Shown here one piece after another: positions 33,953-42,764 of a stretch of 64,000 nucleotides of DNA (the stretch's first letter is position 1; every line of letters begins with the position of its first letter). This DNA is from Balaenoptera acutorostrata (Eukaryota; Chordata; Mammalia; Artiodactyla; Balaenopteridae), in contig NC_080067.1 in the NCBI RefSeq assembly GCF_949987535.1, positions 58,090,405 through 58,154,404 on the forward strand. The letters run 5' to 3'. A model generated the notes under the pieces. That model saw nothing but the letters and a program-made list of their open reading frames with translations. It ran no database searches and had not been told where the DNA came from. The position numbers and the translations under genes were made by a program.

Positions 33953-34604
33953 CTTTTTTTTAACATCTTTATTGAAGTATAATTGCTTTACAATGGTGTG
34001 TTAGTTTCTGCTTTATAACAAAGTGAATCAGTTATACATATACATATGTTCCCATATCTCGTCCCTCTTGCATCTCCCTCCCTCCCACCCTCCCTATCCC
34101 ACCCCTCTAGGTGGTCACAAAGCACCGAGCTGATCTCCCTGTGCTATGCGGCTGCTTCCCACTAGCTATCTATTTTACATTTGGTAGTGTATATATGTCC
34201 ATGACACTCTCTCACCCTGTCACATCTCACCCCTCCCCCTCCCCATATCCTCAAGTCCATTCTTTAGTAGGTCTGTGTCTTTATTCCCATCTTGCCACTA
34301 GGTTCTTCATGACCTTTTTTTTTTTTTTTCCTTAGATTCCATATATATGTGTTAGCATACTGTATTTCTTTTTCTCTTTCTGACTTACTTCACTCTGTAT
34401 GACAGACTCTAACTCCATCCACCTCATTACAAATACCTCCATTTCATTTCTTTTTATGGCTGAGTAATATTCCATTGTATATATGTGCCACATCTTCTTT
34501 ATCCATTCATCCGATGATGGACATTTAGGTTGATTCCATGTCCTGGCTATTGTAAATAGAGCTGCAATGAATATTTTGGTACATGACTCTTTTTGAATTA
34601 TGGT

Positions 34605-34844
34605 TTACTCAGGGTATATGCCCAGTAGTGGGATTGCTGGGTCATATGGTACTTCTATTTTTAGTTTTTTAAGGAACCTCCATACTGTTCTCCATAGTGG
34701 CTGTATCAATTTACATTCCCACCAACAGTGCAAGAGGGTTCCCTTTTCTCCACACCCTCTCCAGCATTTATTGTTTCTAGATTTTTTGATGATGGCCATT
34801 CTGACCGGTGTGAGATGATACCTCATTGTAGTTTTGATTTGCAT
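34605..34844 (-). pseudogene. L1-A ORF2 C-terminal fragment
   Basis: A 79-codon open segment from the end of ORF2, with the conserved '[42 protein letters not shown]' stretch that includes the Cys-rich motif (CWRGCGEKG…C..H.. type spacing as C-x3-C-x7-H-x-x-x-x-C) implicated in RNA binding of L1 ORF2p. Upstream it is separated from the RT frame by a small deletion at about 34895, where the normal 'HFSKED' coding is missing bases. Downstream it stops at a nonsense TGA just after 'GIYPE' (at about 34605), before the conserved 'TIIQKE' continuation that is still readable nearby. Confidence 0.9.
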
Positions 34845-34897
34845 TCTCTAATGATTAAGGATGTTGAGCATTCTTTCATGTGTCTGTTGGCCATGTC

Positions 34898-36535
34898 TTA
34901 GAAATGTCTATTTAGGTCTTCTGCCCATTTTTGGATTGGGTTGTTTGTTTTTTTGTTATTGAGCTGCATGAGCTGCTTGTAAATCTTGGAGATTAATCCT
35001 TTGTCAGTTGCTTCGTTTGCAAATATTTTCTCCCATTCTGAGGGTTGTCTTTTGGTCTTGTTTATGGTTTCCTTTGCTGTGCAAAAGCTTTTAAGTTTCA
35101 TTAGGTCCCATTTGTTTATTTGTGTTTTTATTTCCATTTCTCTAGGAGCTAGGTCAAAAAGGATCTTGCTGTGATTTATGTCATAGAGTGTTCTGACTAT
35201 GTTTTCCTCTACGAGTTTGATGGTGCCTCGCTTTACACTTAGGTCTTTAATCCATTTTGAGTTTATTTTTGTGTATGGTGTCAGGGAGTGTTCTAATTTC
35301 ATACTTTTACATGTACCTGTCCAATTTTCCCAGCACCACTTATTGAAGAGGCTGTCTTTTCTCCACTGTATATGCTTGCCTCCTTTATCAAAGATAAGGT
35401 GACCATATGTGCGTGGGTTTATCTCTGGGCTTTCTATCCTGTTCCATTGATCTATATTTCTGTTTTTGTGCCAGTACCAAACTGTCTTGATTACTGTAGC
35501 TTTGTAATATAGTCTGAAGTCAGGGAGCCTGATTCCTCCAGCTCCATTTTTCGTTCTCAAGATTGCTTTGGCTATTCGGGGTCTTTTGTGTGTCCATACA
35601 AATTGTGAAATTTTTTGCTCTAGTTCTGTGAAAAATGCCTGTGGTAGTTTGATAGGGATTGCATTGAATCTGTAGATTGCTTTGGGTAGTAGAGTCATTT
35701 TCACACTGTTGATTCTTCCAATCCAAAAACATGGTATATCTCTCCATCTATTTGTATCATCTTTCATTTCTTTCATCAGTGTCCTATAATTTTCTGCATA
35801 CAGGTCTTTTGTCTCCTTAGGTAGGTTTATTCCTAGATATTTTATTCTTTTTGTTGCAGTGGTAAACGGGAGTGTTTTCTTAATTTCACTTTCAGATTTT
35901 TCATCATTAGTATATAGGAAGGCAAGAGATTTCTGTGCATTAATTTTGTATCCTGCTACTTTACCAAATTCATTGATTAGCTCTAGTAGTTTTCTGGTGG
36001 CAGTTTTAGGATTCTCTATGTATAATATCATGTCATCTGCAAATAGTGACAGCTTTACTTCTTCTTTTCCGATTTGGATTCCTTTTATTTCTTTTTCTTC
36101 TCTGATTACTGTGGCTAACACTTCCAAAACTATGTTGAATAATAGTGGTGAGAGTGGGCAACCTTGTCTTGTTCCTGATCTTAGTGGAAATGGTGTCAGT
36201 TTTTCACCATTGAGGACAATGTTGGCTGTGGGTTTGTCACATATGGCCTTTATTATGTTGAGAAAAGTTCCCTCTATGCCTACTTTCTGCAAGGCTTTTA
36301 TCATAAATGGGTGTTGAATTTTGTCGAAAGCTTTCTCTGCATCTATTGAGATGATCATATGGTTTTTCTCCTTCAATTTGTTAATATGAAGTATCACATT
36401 GATTGATTTGCCTATACTGAAGAATCCTTGCATTCCTGGAATAAACCCCACTTGATCATGGTGTATGATCCTTTTAATGTGCTGTTGGATTCTGTTTGCT
36501 AGTATTTTGTTGAGGATTTTTGCATCTATGTTCAT
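34898..36535 (-). pseudogene. L1-A ORF2 reverse-transcriptase fragment, 545 codons open
   Basis: The longest open frame in the window. Beginning at [15 protein letters not shown], it holds most of the L1 RT fingers/palm: '[11 protein letters not shown]' (about 27-37), '[13 protein letters not shown]' with a catalytic Asp (63-75), '[16 protein letters not shown]' (118-133), and the YxDD-type box FADD at 165-168 (bases 36032-36043), with both Asp present. The thumb and C-terminal region follow to residue 545. An intact relative makes cDNA by target-primed reverse transcription in the nucleus. The open length implies limited decay. The first Met is internal to ORF2: the true frame is joined upstream across a 1-base deletion. 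It ends at a deletion-induced stop (34898). Confidence 0.96.
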
Positions 36536-36591
36536 CAGTGATATTGGCCTGTAGTTTTCTTTCTTTGTGACATCTTTGTCTGGTTTTGGTA

Positions 36592-37185
36592 TCAGGGTGA
36601 TGGTGGCCTCGTAGAATGAGTTTGGGAGTGTTCCTCCCTCTGCAATATTTGGAAGAGTTTGAGAAGGATAGGTGTTAGCTCTTCTCTAAATGTTTGATAG
36701 AATTCGCCAGTGAAGCCATCTGGTCCTGGGCTTTTGTTTGTTGGAAGATTTTTAATCACAGTTTCAATTTCAGTGCTTGTGATTGGTCTGTTCATATTTT
36801 CTATTTCTTCCTGGTTCAGTCTCGGTAGGTTGTGCATTTCTAAGAATCTGTCCATTTCTTCCAAGTTGTCCATTTTATTGGCATAGAGTTGCTTGTAGTA
36901 ATCTCTCATGATCGTTTGTATTTCTGCAGTGTCAGTGGTTACTTCTCCTTTTTCATTTCTAATTCTATTGATTTGAGTCTTCTCCCTTTTTCTCTTGATG
37001 AGTCTGGCTAATGGCTTATCAATTTTGTTTATCTTCTCGAAGAACCAGCTTTTAGTTTCACTGATTTTTGCTATTGTTTCCTTCATTTCTTTTTCATTTA
37101 TTTCTGATCTGATCTTTATGATTTCTTTCCTTCTGCTACCTTTGTGGTTTTTTTGCTCTTCTTTCTCTAATTGCTTTAGGTGCAA
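36592..37185 (-). pseudogene. L1-A ORF2 linker/Z region and RT start fragment
   Basis: A 197-codon open segment following the endonuclease. It contains '[26 protein letters not shown]', the '[24 protein letters not shown]' block and '[22 protein letters not shown]' (RT motif 0/1 region), all typical of mammalian L1. At about 36650 one A is missing from a short A-run on the sense strand (CTTCCAAATATTGC), so the frame shifts and the last residues ([11 protein letters not shown]…) are off-family. The start methionine is arbitrary: homologous coding extends upstream to about 37296. Confidence 0.93.
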
Positions 37186-37298
37186 GGTTAGGTTGTTTAT
37201 TCGAGATGTTTCCTGTTTCTTGATGTAGGCTTGTATTGCTATAAACTTCCCTCTTAGAACTGCTTTTGCTGCATCCCATAGGTTTTGGGTCGTCGTGT

Positions 37299-38135
37299 CT
37301 ACATTGTCTTTGTTTCTAGGTATTTTTTGATTTCCCCTTTGATTTCTTCAGTGATCACTTCGTTATTAAGTAGTGTATTGTGTAGCCTCCATGTGTTTGT
37401 ATTTTTTACAGATCTTTTCCTGTAATTGATATCTAGTCTCATAGCGTTGTGGTCGGAAAAGATACTTGATACGATTTCAATTTTCTTAAATTTACCAAGG
37501 CTTGATTTGTGACCCAAGATATGATCTATCCTGGAGAATGTTCCATGAGCACTTGAGAAAAATGTGTATTCTGTTGTTTTTGGGTGGAATGTCCTATAAA
37601 TATCAATTAAGTCCATCTTGTTTAATGTATCATTTAAAGCTTGTGTTTCCTTATTTATTTTCATTTTGGTTGATCTGTCCATTGGTGAAAGTGGGGTGTT
37701 AAAGTCCCCTACTATGATTGTGTTGCTGTTGATTTCCCCTTTTATGGCTGTTAGTATTTGCCTTATGTATTGAGGTGCTCCTATGTTGGGTGCATAAATA
37801 TTTACAATTGTTATACCTTCCTCTTGGATCGATCCCTTGATCATTATATAGTGTCCTTCTTTGTCTCTTGTAATAGTCTTTATTTTAAAGTCTATTTTGT
37901 CTGATATGAGAATTGCTACTCCAGCTTTCTTTTGATTTCCATTTGCATGGAATATCTTTTTCCATCCCCTCACTTTCAGTCTGTATGTGTCTCTATGTCT
38001 GAAGTGGGTCTCTTGTAGACAGCATATATATGGGTCTTGTTTTTGTATCCATTCAGCCAGTCTGTGTCTTTTGGTGGGAGCATTTAATCCATTTACATTT
38101 AAGGTAATTATCGATATGTATGTTCCTATTCCCAT
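37299..38135 (-). pseudogene. L1-A ORF2 N-terminal endonuclease fragment
   Basis: A 278-codon segment beginning at the genuine ORF2 ATG. It spans the whole APE-like endonuclease that nicks target DNA. Motifs are all present: LNVNGLNAPTK (Asn), CLQETHF (Glu), 'NIYAPN' , GDFNTPLS (Asp/Asn), 'FSRIDHILG' (Asp/His) and SDHNAM (catalytic Asp-His near residue 225-230). Catalytic residues appear intact. A one-base deletion at about 37310 then shifts the frame ('KKYLETKTM' instead of the usual continuation) and produces a stop at 37299. A stand-alone endonuclease-only product is conceivable but there is no evidence for it. Confidence 0.95.
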
Positions 38136-38404
38136 TTTCTTAAATATTTTGGGTTTGTTATTGTAGGTGTTTTCCTTCTCTTGTGTTTCTTGCCTAGAGA
38201 AGTTCCTTTAGCATTTGTTGTAAAGCTGATTTGGTGGTGCTGAACTCTCTCAGCTTTTGCTTATCTGTAAAGATTTTAATTTCTCCATCAAATCTGAATG
38301 AGATCCTTGCTGGGTAGAGTAACCTTGGTTGTAGGTTTTTCTCCTTCATGACTTTAAGTATATCCTGCCACTCCCTTCTGGCTTGCAGAGTTTCTGCTGA
38401 AAGA
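38136..38404 (-). pseudogene. L1-A ORF1 3' end (out of frame) and inter-ORF spacer
   Basis: Sense reading still encodes the expected ORF1 C-terminal tail ('LSAETLQARREWQDILKVMKEKN' type sequence at about 38400-38330) but in a frame disconnected from the ORF1 start by the 25-bp duplication at 38429-38478. The short ORF1-ORF2 spacer lies at about 38200-38136. Confidence 0.8.
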
Positions 38405-39112
38405 TCAGCTGTTAACCTTATGGGGATTCCCTTGTGTGTTATTTGTTGTTTTTCCCTTGTGTGTTATTTGTTGTTTTTCCCTTGTTGCTTTTAATATGTT
38501 TTCTTTATATTTAATTTTTGATAGTTTGATTAATATGTGTCTTGGCGTGTTTCTCCTTGGATTTATCCTGTATGGGTCTCTCTGTGCTTCCAGGACTTGA
38601 TTAACTATTTCCTTTCCCATATTAGGGAAGTTTTCAACTATAATCTCTTCAAATATTTTCTCAGTCCCTTTCTTTTTCTCTTCTTCTTCTGGGACCCCTA
38701 TAATTCGAATGTTGGTGCGTTTAATGTTGTCCCAGAGGTCTCTGAGACTGTCCTCAGTTCTTTTCATTCTTTTTTCTTTATTCTGCTCTGCAGTAGTTAT
38801 TTCCACTATTTTATCTTCCAGGTCACTTATCCGTTCTTCTGCCTCAGTTATTCTGCTATTGATCCCGTCTAGAGTATTTTTAATTTCATTTATTGTGTTT
38901 CTCATCGTTTCTTGGTTCCTGTTTAGTTCTTCTACATCCTTGTTAAATGTTTCTTGTATTTTGTCTATTCTATTTCCAAGATTTTGGATCATCTTTACTA
39001 TCATTATTCTGAATTCTTTTTCAGGTAGACTGCCTATTTCCTCTTCATTTGTTAGGTCTGGTGTGTTTTGACCCTGCTCCTTCACCTGCTGTGTGTTTTT
39101 TTGTCTTCTCAT
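38405..39112 (-). pseudogene. L1-A ORF1 (RNA-binding chaperone), truncated by duplication
   Basis: A 235-codon frame starting MRRQKNTQQVKEQGQN at the true ORF1 ATG. Residues about 35-125 are a long heptad-rich coiled coil (IMIVKMIQNLGNRIDKIQE … ISDLEDKIVEI), the trimerisation region of L1 ORF1p. Residues about 126-200 are the RRM-like region (LRDLWDNIKRTNIRIIGVPE) followed by the start of the C-terminal domain (PRHILIKLSKIKYKENIL). A normal ORF1p is about 300-340 residues. Here a perfect 25-bp tandem duplication (38429-38453, 38454-38478) shifts the frame after REKQQITHKG and ends it 15 codons later, removing most of the C-terminal nucleic-acid-binding domain. Confidence 0.95.
38429..38478. 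repeat. 25-bp perfect tandem duplication in L1-A ORF1
   Basis: The unit CCCTTGTGTGTTATTTGTTG… (25 bp) occurs twice head to tail. L1-B at about 62185-62210 has a single unit, so the duplication is derived and specific to L1-A. 25 is not a multiple of three, hence the frameshift. Confidence 0.95.
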
Positions 39113-39609
39113 TTTGCTTATCTTACTGTGTGTGGGGTCTCCTTTTCACAGGCTGCAGGTTCGTAGTTCCTGTTGTTTTTGGTATCTGTCCCCAGTGGCC
39201 AAAGTTGGTTCAGTGGGTTGTGTAGGCTTCCTGGTGGAGGGGACTAGTGCCGGTGTTCTGGTAGATAAGGTTGGGTCTTGTCTTTCTGGTGGGCACGTCC
39301 ACGTCTGGTGGTGTGTTTTGGGGTGTCTGTGGCCTTATTACGATTTTAAGCAGCCTCTCTGCTAATGGATGGGCCTGTGTTCCTGTCTTGCTAGTTGTTT
39401 GGCATAGGGTGTCCAGCACTGTAGCTTGCTGGTCGTTGAGTGAAGCTGGGTCTTGATGTTGAGATGGAGATCTCTGAGAGATTTCCACCATTTGGTATTA
39501 CGTGGAGCTGGGAGGTCTCTTGTGGACCAGTGTCCTGCAGTTGGCTCTCCCACCTCAGAGGCACAGCCCTGATGCCTGGCTGGAACACCAAGAGCCTTTC
39601 ATCCACACG

Positions 39610-40070
39610 GCTCAGAATAAAAGGGAGAAAAAAATAGAAAGAAAGAAAGAAAGAGGATAAAATAAAGTAAAATAAAGCTATTATAATAAAAAATAAGAAA
39701 AAAAGTATTAAGAATAAATGTATTCAGAAAATTTTTTTTAATTTTTAAAAATAGAATTATTAGTTTTTTATTTTAAAAAATAAGAAAAAATTATTAAGAA
39801 AAAAATTTATTAAGAATAAAAATTTTTTAATTTTTTAAAGTAAAAAATATGAAAAAACTTATTAAATTTTTTTAATTTCTAAAAATAGAAAATAAGGAAA
39901 AAATTATTAAGAAAACATTTATTAAGAAAAAAAATTTTTTTAAGTAAAAAAAATTTAAAAAACGGAAGGACCTAACCCTAGGACTAATGGTGAAAGCAAA
40001 GCTATACAGACAAAATCTCACCCAGAAGCATACACATATACACTCACAAAAAAAGGAAAAGGGGAAAAAT
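39610..40070. repeat. A/T low-complexity tract in L1-A 5' UTR
   Basis: Starts with GAAAGAAAGAAAGAAAGA and continues as degenerate tandem units built from TTATTAAGAAAA and AATTTTTTTAAT. The corresponding part of L1-B (63353-63700) has similar length but different sequence, showing rapid turnover within one L1 lineage. Confidence 0.9.
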
Positions 40071-40603
40071 TAATATATCCTGCTCCCAAAGTCCACCTCT
40101 TGAATTTGGGATGATTTGTTGTCTATTCAGGTATTCAACAGATACAGGCACATCAAGTTGTTTGTGGAGCTTTAATCCGCTGCTTCTGAGGCTGCTGGGA
40201 GAGATTTCCCTTTCTCTTCTTTGTTCGTACAGCTCCAGGGGTTCAGCTTTGGATTTGGACCCGCCTCTGCATATAGGTCGCCTGAGGGCGTCTGTTCCCC
40301 GCCCAGACAGGACGGGGTTAAAGGAGCAGCTGCTTCAGGGGCTCTGGCTCACCCAGGCCGCGGGGAGGGAGGGGTACAGAGGAGGCGGGGCGAGCCTGCA
40401 GAGGCAGAGGCCGACGTGACGTTGTAGCAGCCTGAGGCGCGCCGTGCGTTCTCCCGGGTAAGTTGTCCCCAGATCAGGGGAGCCTGGCAGTGGTGAGCTG
40501 CACCGGCTCCTGGGAGGGGCGGTGTGGAGAGTGACCTGTGCTCGCACACAGGCTTCTTGGTGGCGGCAGCAGCAGCCTTAGCGTCTCCTGCCCGCCTCTG
40601 GGG

Positions 40604-41268
40604 TCCGCGCTGTTAGCCGCGGCTCGCGCCCATCTCTGGAGTTCGTTTAGGCGGCGCTCTGAATCCCCTCTCCTTGCGCGCCGCAAAACAAAGGGGCAAG
40701 AAAAAGTCTCTTGCCTCTTTGGAGGCTGCAGACTTTTTCTTGGGCTCCCTCCTGGCTATCTGTGGTGTGGTAACCCCTTCAGGCTGTGTTCACGCCGCCA
40801 GCCCCAGTCCCCTCCCTGCGATCCGACCGAAGCCGGAGCCTCAGCTCCCAGCCCCCCGCCCGCCCTGGCGGGTGAGCAGACAAGCCTCTCGGGCTGGTGA
40901 GTGCTGCTCGGCGCCGAGCCTCTGTGCGGGAGTCTCTCCGTTTTTCCCTCTGCGCCCCTGTTGCTGTGGAATCCGCGCTGATAGCCGCGGCTTGTGCCCG
41001 TCTCTGGAGTTCGTTTAGGCGGCGCTCTGAATCCCCTCCCCCCACGCGCCGCGAAACAAAGAAGCAAGAAAAAGTCTCTTGCCTCTTCAGCAGCTGCAGA
41101 CTTTTTCCCGGACTCCCTCCCGGCTAGCACCGAAGCCTGAGCCTCAGCTCCCAGCCCCCGCCCGCCCCGGGGGCTGAGCAGACAAGCCTCTCGGGCTGGT
41201 GAGTGCTGCTCAGCGCCGAGCCTCCATGCGGGAATCTCTCCGCTTTGCCCTCCGCACCCCTGTTGCTG
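40604..41268 (-). repeat. Tandem GC-rich monomers in L1-A promoter
   Basis: Two head-to-tail units: unit 1 at about 40604-40971 (368 bp) and unit 2 at about 40972-41268 (about 297 bp). Shared landmarks include TCCGCGCTG at the starts, AGCCGCGGCT, TCTGGAGTTCGTTTAGGCGG, 'AAGAAAAAGTCTCTTGCCTC', GAGCCTCAGCTCCCAGCCCC and 'CAGACAAGCCTCTCGGGCTG'. Unit 2 lacks about 68 bp after 'CTCCCTCCCGGCTA'. Resembles monomeric promoters of mouse L1 in architecture, though the sequence is unrelated as far as I can tell. Confidence 0.9.
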
Positions 41269-41582
41269 CGCTGTCCTCCGTGGCTCCGAAGCTTCCCCCC
41301 TCCGCCACCCGCAGTCTCTGCCTGCGAAGGGGCTTCCTAGTGTGTGGAAACCTTTCCTCCTTCACAGCTCCCTCCCACTGGTGCAGATCCTATCCCTATT
41401 CTTTTGTCTCTGTTATTTCTTATTTCTTTTGCCCTACCCAAGTACGTGGGGAGTTTCTTGCCTTTTGGGAGGTCTGACGTCTTCTGCCAGCATTCAGTGG
41501 GTGTTCTGTAGGAGCAGTTCCACGTGTAGATGTATTTCTACTGTATCTGTGGGAAGGAAGGTGATCTCCGCGTCTTACTCTT

Positions 41583-41594
41583 CCGCCATCTTGC
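41583..41594 (-). promoter_or_regulatory. YY1-like site at the L1-A 5' end
   Basis: On the sense strand the element begins GGGGGCAAGATGGCGGAA. AAGATGGCGG matches the YY1 consensus (core AAnATGGCGGC-type), and human L1 carries a functional YY1 site at the same terminal position that sets accurate transcription start. By analogy this marks the complete 5' end. Function here is inferred. Confidence 0.75.
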
Positions 41595-41603
41595 CCCCGA
41601 TCT

Positions 41604-41617
41604 CAGAGTGTTTTCTT
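41604..41617. repeat. Target-site duplication of L1-A, right copy
   Basis: CAGAGTGTTTTCTT, identical to 33884-33897. Five bases (GATCT on the plus strand, 41599-41603) separate it from the canonical L1 start and may be untemplated nucleotides. Confidence 0.93.
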
Positions 41618-41619
41618 GA

Positions 41620-42330
41620 CAATGGTACCAATCTCATTTATTTATTCATTTATTCACACATTCAACAAACAATTTCTTAGCAATTGTTCTATACCAGGCT
41701 GTAGTAACTTTCCCCTCAGAGAAGAGCCTATTATCTAGTAGAGAACCAGATATATAGGAAAATAATGGCAATTCAACATGGTAATTATATAGTAGAAGCA
41801 TACAAGGGTACGTACAGGAAGTAGAATCATTGTCGAAAGGGTACTTTGCTATATATAAGAAATCAGGGTGGTTGTGAGAAATAAGTGAGATAAGTGTATG
41901 GCATTCAGAAAGTATTCACGGCTATTAGAGTTAACTGGATCACCATCTACCAAATATGTATTGAGGATCTTCTATGTGCCACACGCTGTAGGAGACTCTT
42001 TAGATATAAAAGTAAAAAAGGCAATCTCCTTGCCCTCAAAGAGCTTACTGCCAAGTAAAGGAGACAATAGAAGAATAGGGGAAATAAAATCATTACATCA
42101 TTCCATAATGATAAATGCTTAAGTCATGCTTTTAGCAACCTGCAGGGGAAGGACTTATTAGCTTCCTGAGTGGATTGGGAAGACTTCACTGAAGAGAGAA
42201 AGTGGAGGAAGAAGAAGCAGCTTAGATAGATGAATTGGAATTTGCTGGACAAGGAAAGTTGATCCAAAGGGCAGGAATAAAAAATAGAACAGTAAGATGG
42301 TCTGAAAAAGCATGGCAAGGGAGTCGAATA
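41620..42330 (-). repeat. L2 remnants (two partial 3' regions)
   Basis: First piece 41630-41750: 'TTTATTCACACATTCAACAA', 'ATTGTTCTATACCAGGCTGT', 'GAGCCTATTATCTAGTAGAG'. Second piece about 41940-42330: 'ACCAAATATGTATTGAGGAT', 'CTTCTATGTGCCACACGCTG', 'CTTGCCCTCAAAGAGCTTAC', then the more internal L2 part. Both are reverse complement of L2 3' sequence. Whether they are two insertions or one rearranged copy is unclear. Confidence 0.85.
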
Positions 42331-42506
42331 TTAGAGTATGAATTTCAGGGAAATGTCTCATAAAGAATTAAGAGGTAAGGTTGATCACACCATGAAATTT
42401 CTTAACATATGATCATGCAAGTTCTTCTGAAAGCATAGATCTTTCATTTTAATTTATAATGTTGCAGTCTTAAAATGGCACAGCAAAGTAAAAGAAGATT
42501 TTAATA

Positions 42507-42744
42507 CAGTTGACTCGAACAGCATGGGTCCACTTATATGCTAGATTTTTTTCAGTAGTAAACACTAGAGTACTACACAATCCATGCTTGGTTGAATCTG
42601 TGGATGCAGAGGAACCATAAGTATGAAGGAACCTCAGGTACTGAGGAACCAGGGGTATGGAGGGTTGACTATAAGCCTCACACAAACTTTCAACTGTGCA
42701 GAGGGTTGGCACCCCTAACCCTCCTATTGTTCAAGGGTCAACTG
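42507..42744 (+). mobile_element. Short Tigger-type TIR element (MER2-like) with TA duplication
   Basis: Left end CAGTTGACTCGAACAGCATG, right end its inverse ATTGTTCAAGGGTCAACTG. TA is duplicated at 42505-42506 and 42745-42746. 238 bp and non-coding: mobilised in trans by a Tigger transposase in the past. Related to 8069-8266 (shared GGTCCACTTATA and GGAGGG..GACTATAA blocks). Confidence 0.92.
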
Positions 42745-42764
42745 TACATCAATTTCACTCTAAG

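Larger units (their letters stand above)
33898..41603 (-). mobile_element. L1-A: near full-length L1 LINE, antisense, 7.7 kb
   Basis: An autonomous-type L1 retrotransposon lying 5'-to-3' from about 41603 down to 33898. Order on its sense strand: YY1-like start, GC-rich monomeric 5' UTR (41603-40110), A/T low-complexity segment (about 40070-39610), remaining 5' UTR, ORF1 (from 39112), ORF2 (from 38135), 3' UTR (about 34330-33961), poly(A) of 8, about 42 bases of non-L1 sequence, a second poly(A) of about 14, and the target duplication. It has a perfect 14-bp duplication and is nearly complete, so it is comparatively young. Both ORFs carry inactivating lesions. It directly repeats most of L1-B 24 kb away. 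Confidence 0.97.
39113..41603 (-). promoter_or_regulatory. L1-A 5' UTR / promoter region, about 2.5 kb
   Basis: Sequence between the L1 5' end and the ORF1 ATG. It includes a long A/T low-complexity tract (39610-40070) and a strongly GC- and CpG-rich part (about 40160-41340), the only CpG-island-like region in the window. L1 5' UTRs act as internal pol II promoters and CpG density is usual there. At 2.5 kb it is much longer than the roughly 0.9 kb human L1 5' UTR. Apparent plus-strand frames of 102-120 codons here are a by-product of high GC content. Confidence 0.88.

Noticed and set aside
35859..36317. 152-codon plus-strand frame and other plus-strand frames over L1-A and L1-B
   Set aside because: These are antisense shadows of L1 ORF2; the equivalent antisense frame appears in L1-B at 59590-59856.
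37299..38135. Independent host gene encoding an APE-like endonuclease
   Set aside because: Position directly after L1 ORF1, continuity with RT sequence after a one-base deletion, and a matching copy in L1-B show this is L1 ORF2.
40111..41680. Cluster of 66- to 124-codon open frames on both strands in the GC-rich region
   Set aside because: They lie within the L1-A 5' UTR, overlap each other in several frames on both strands, and follow from high GC content and tandem monomers. No protein family is recognisable.
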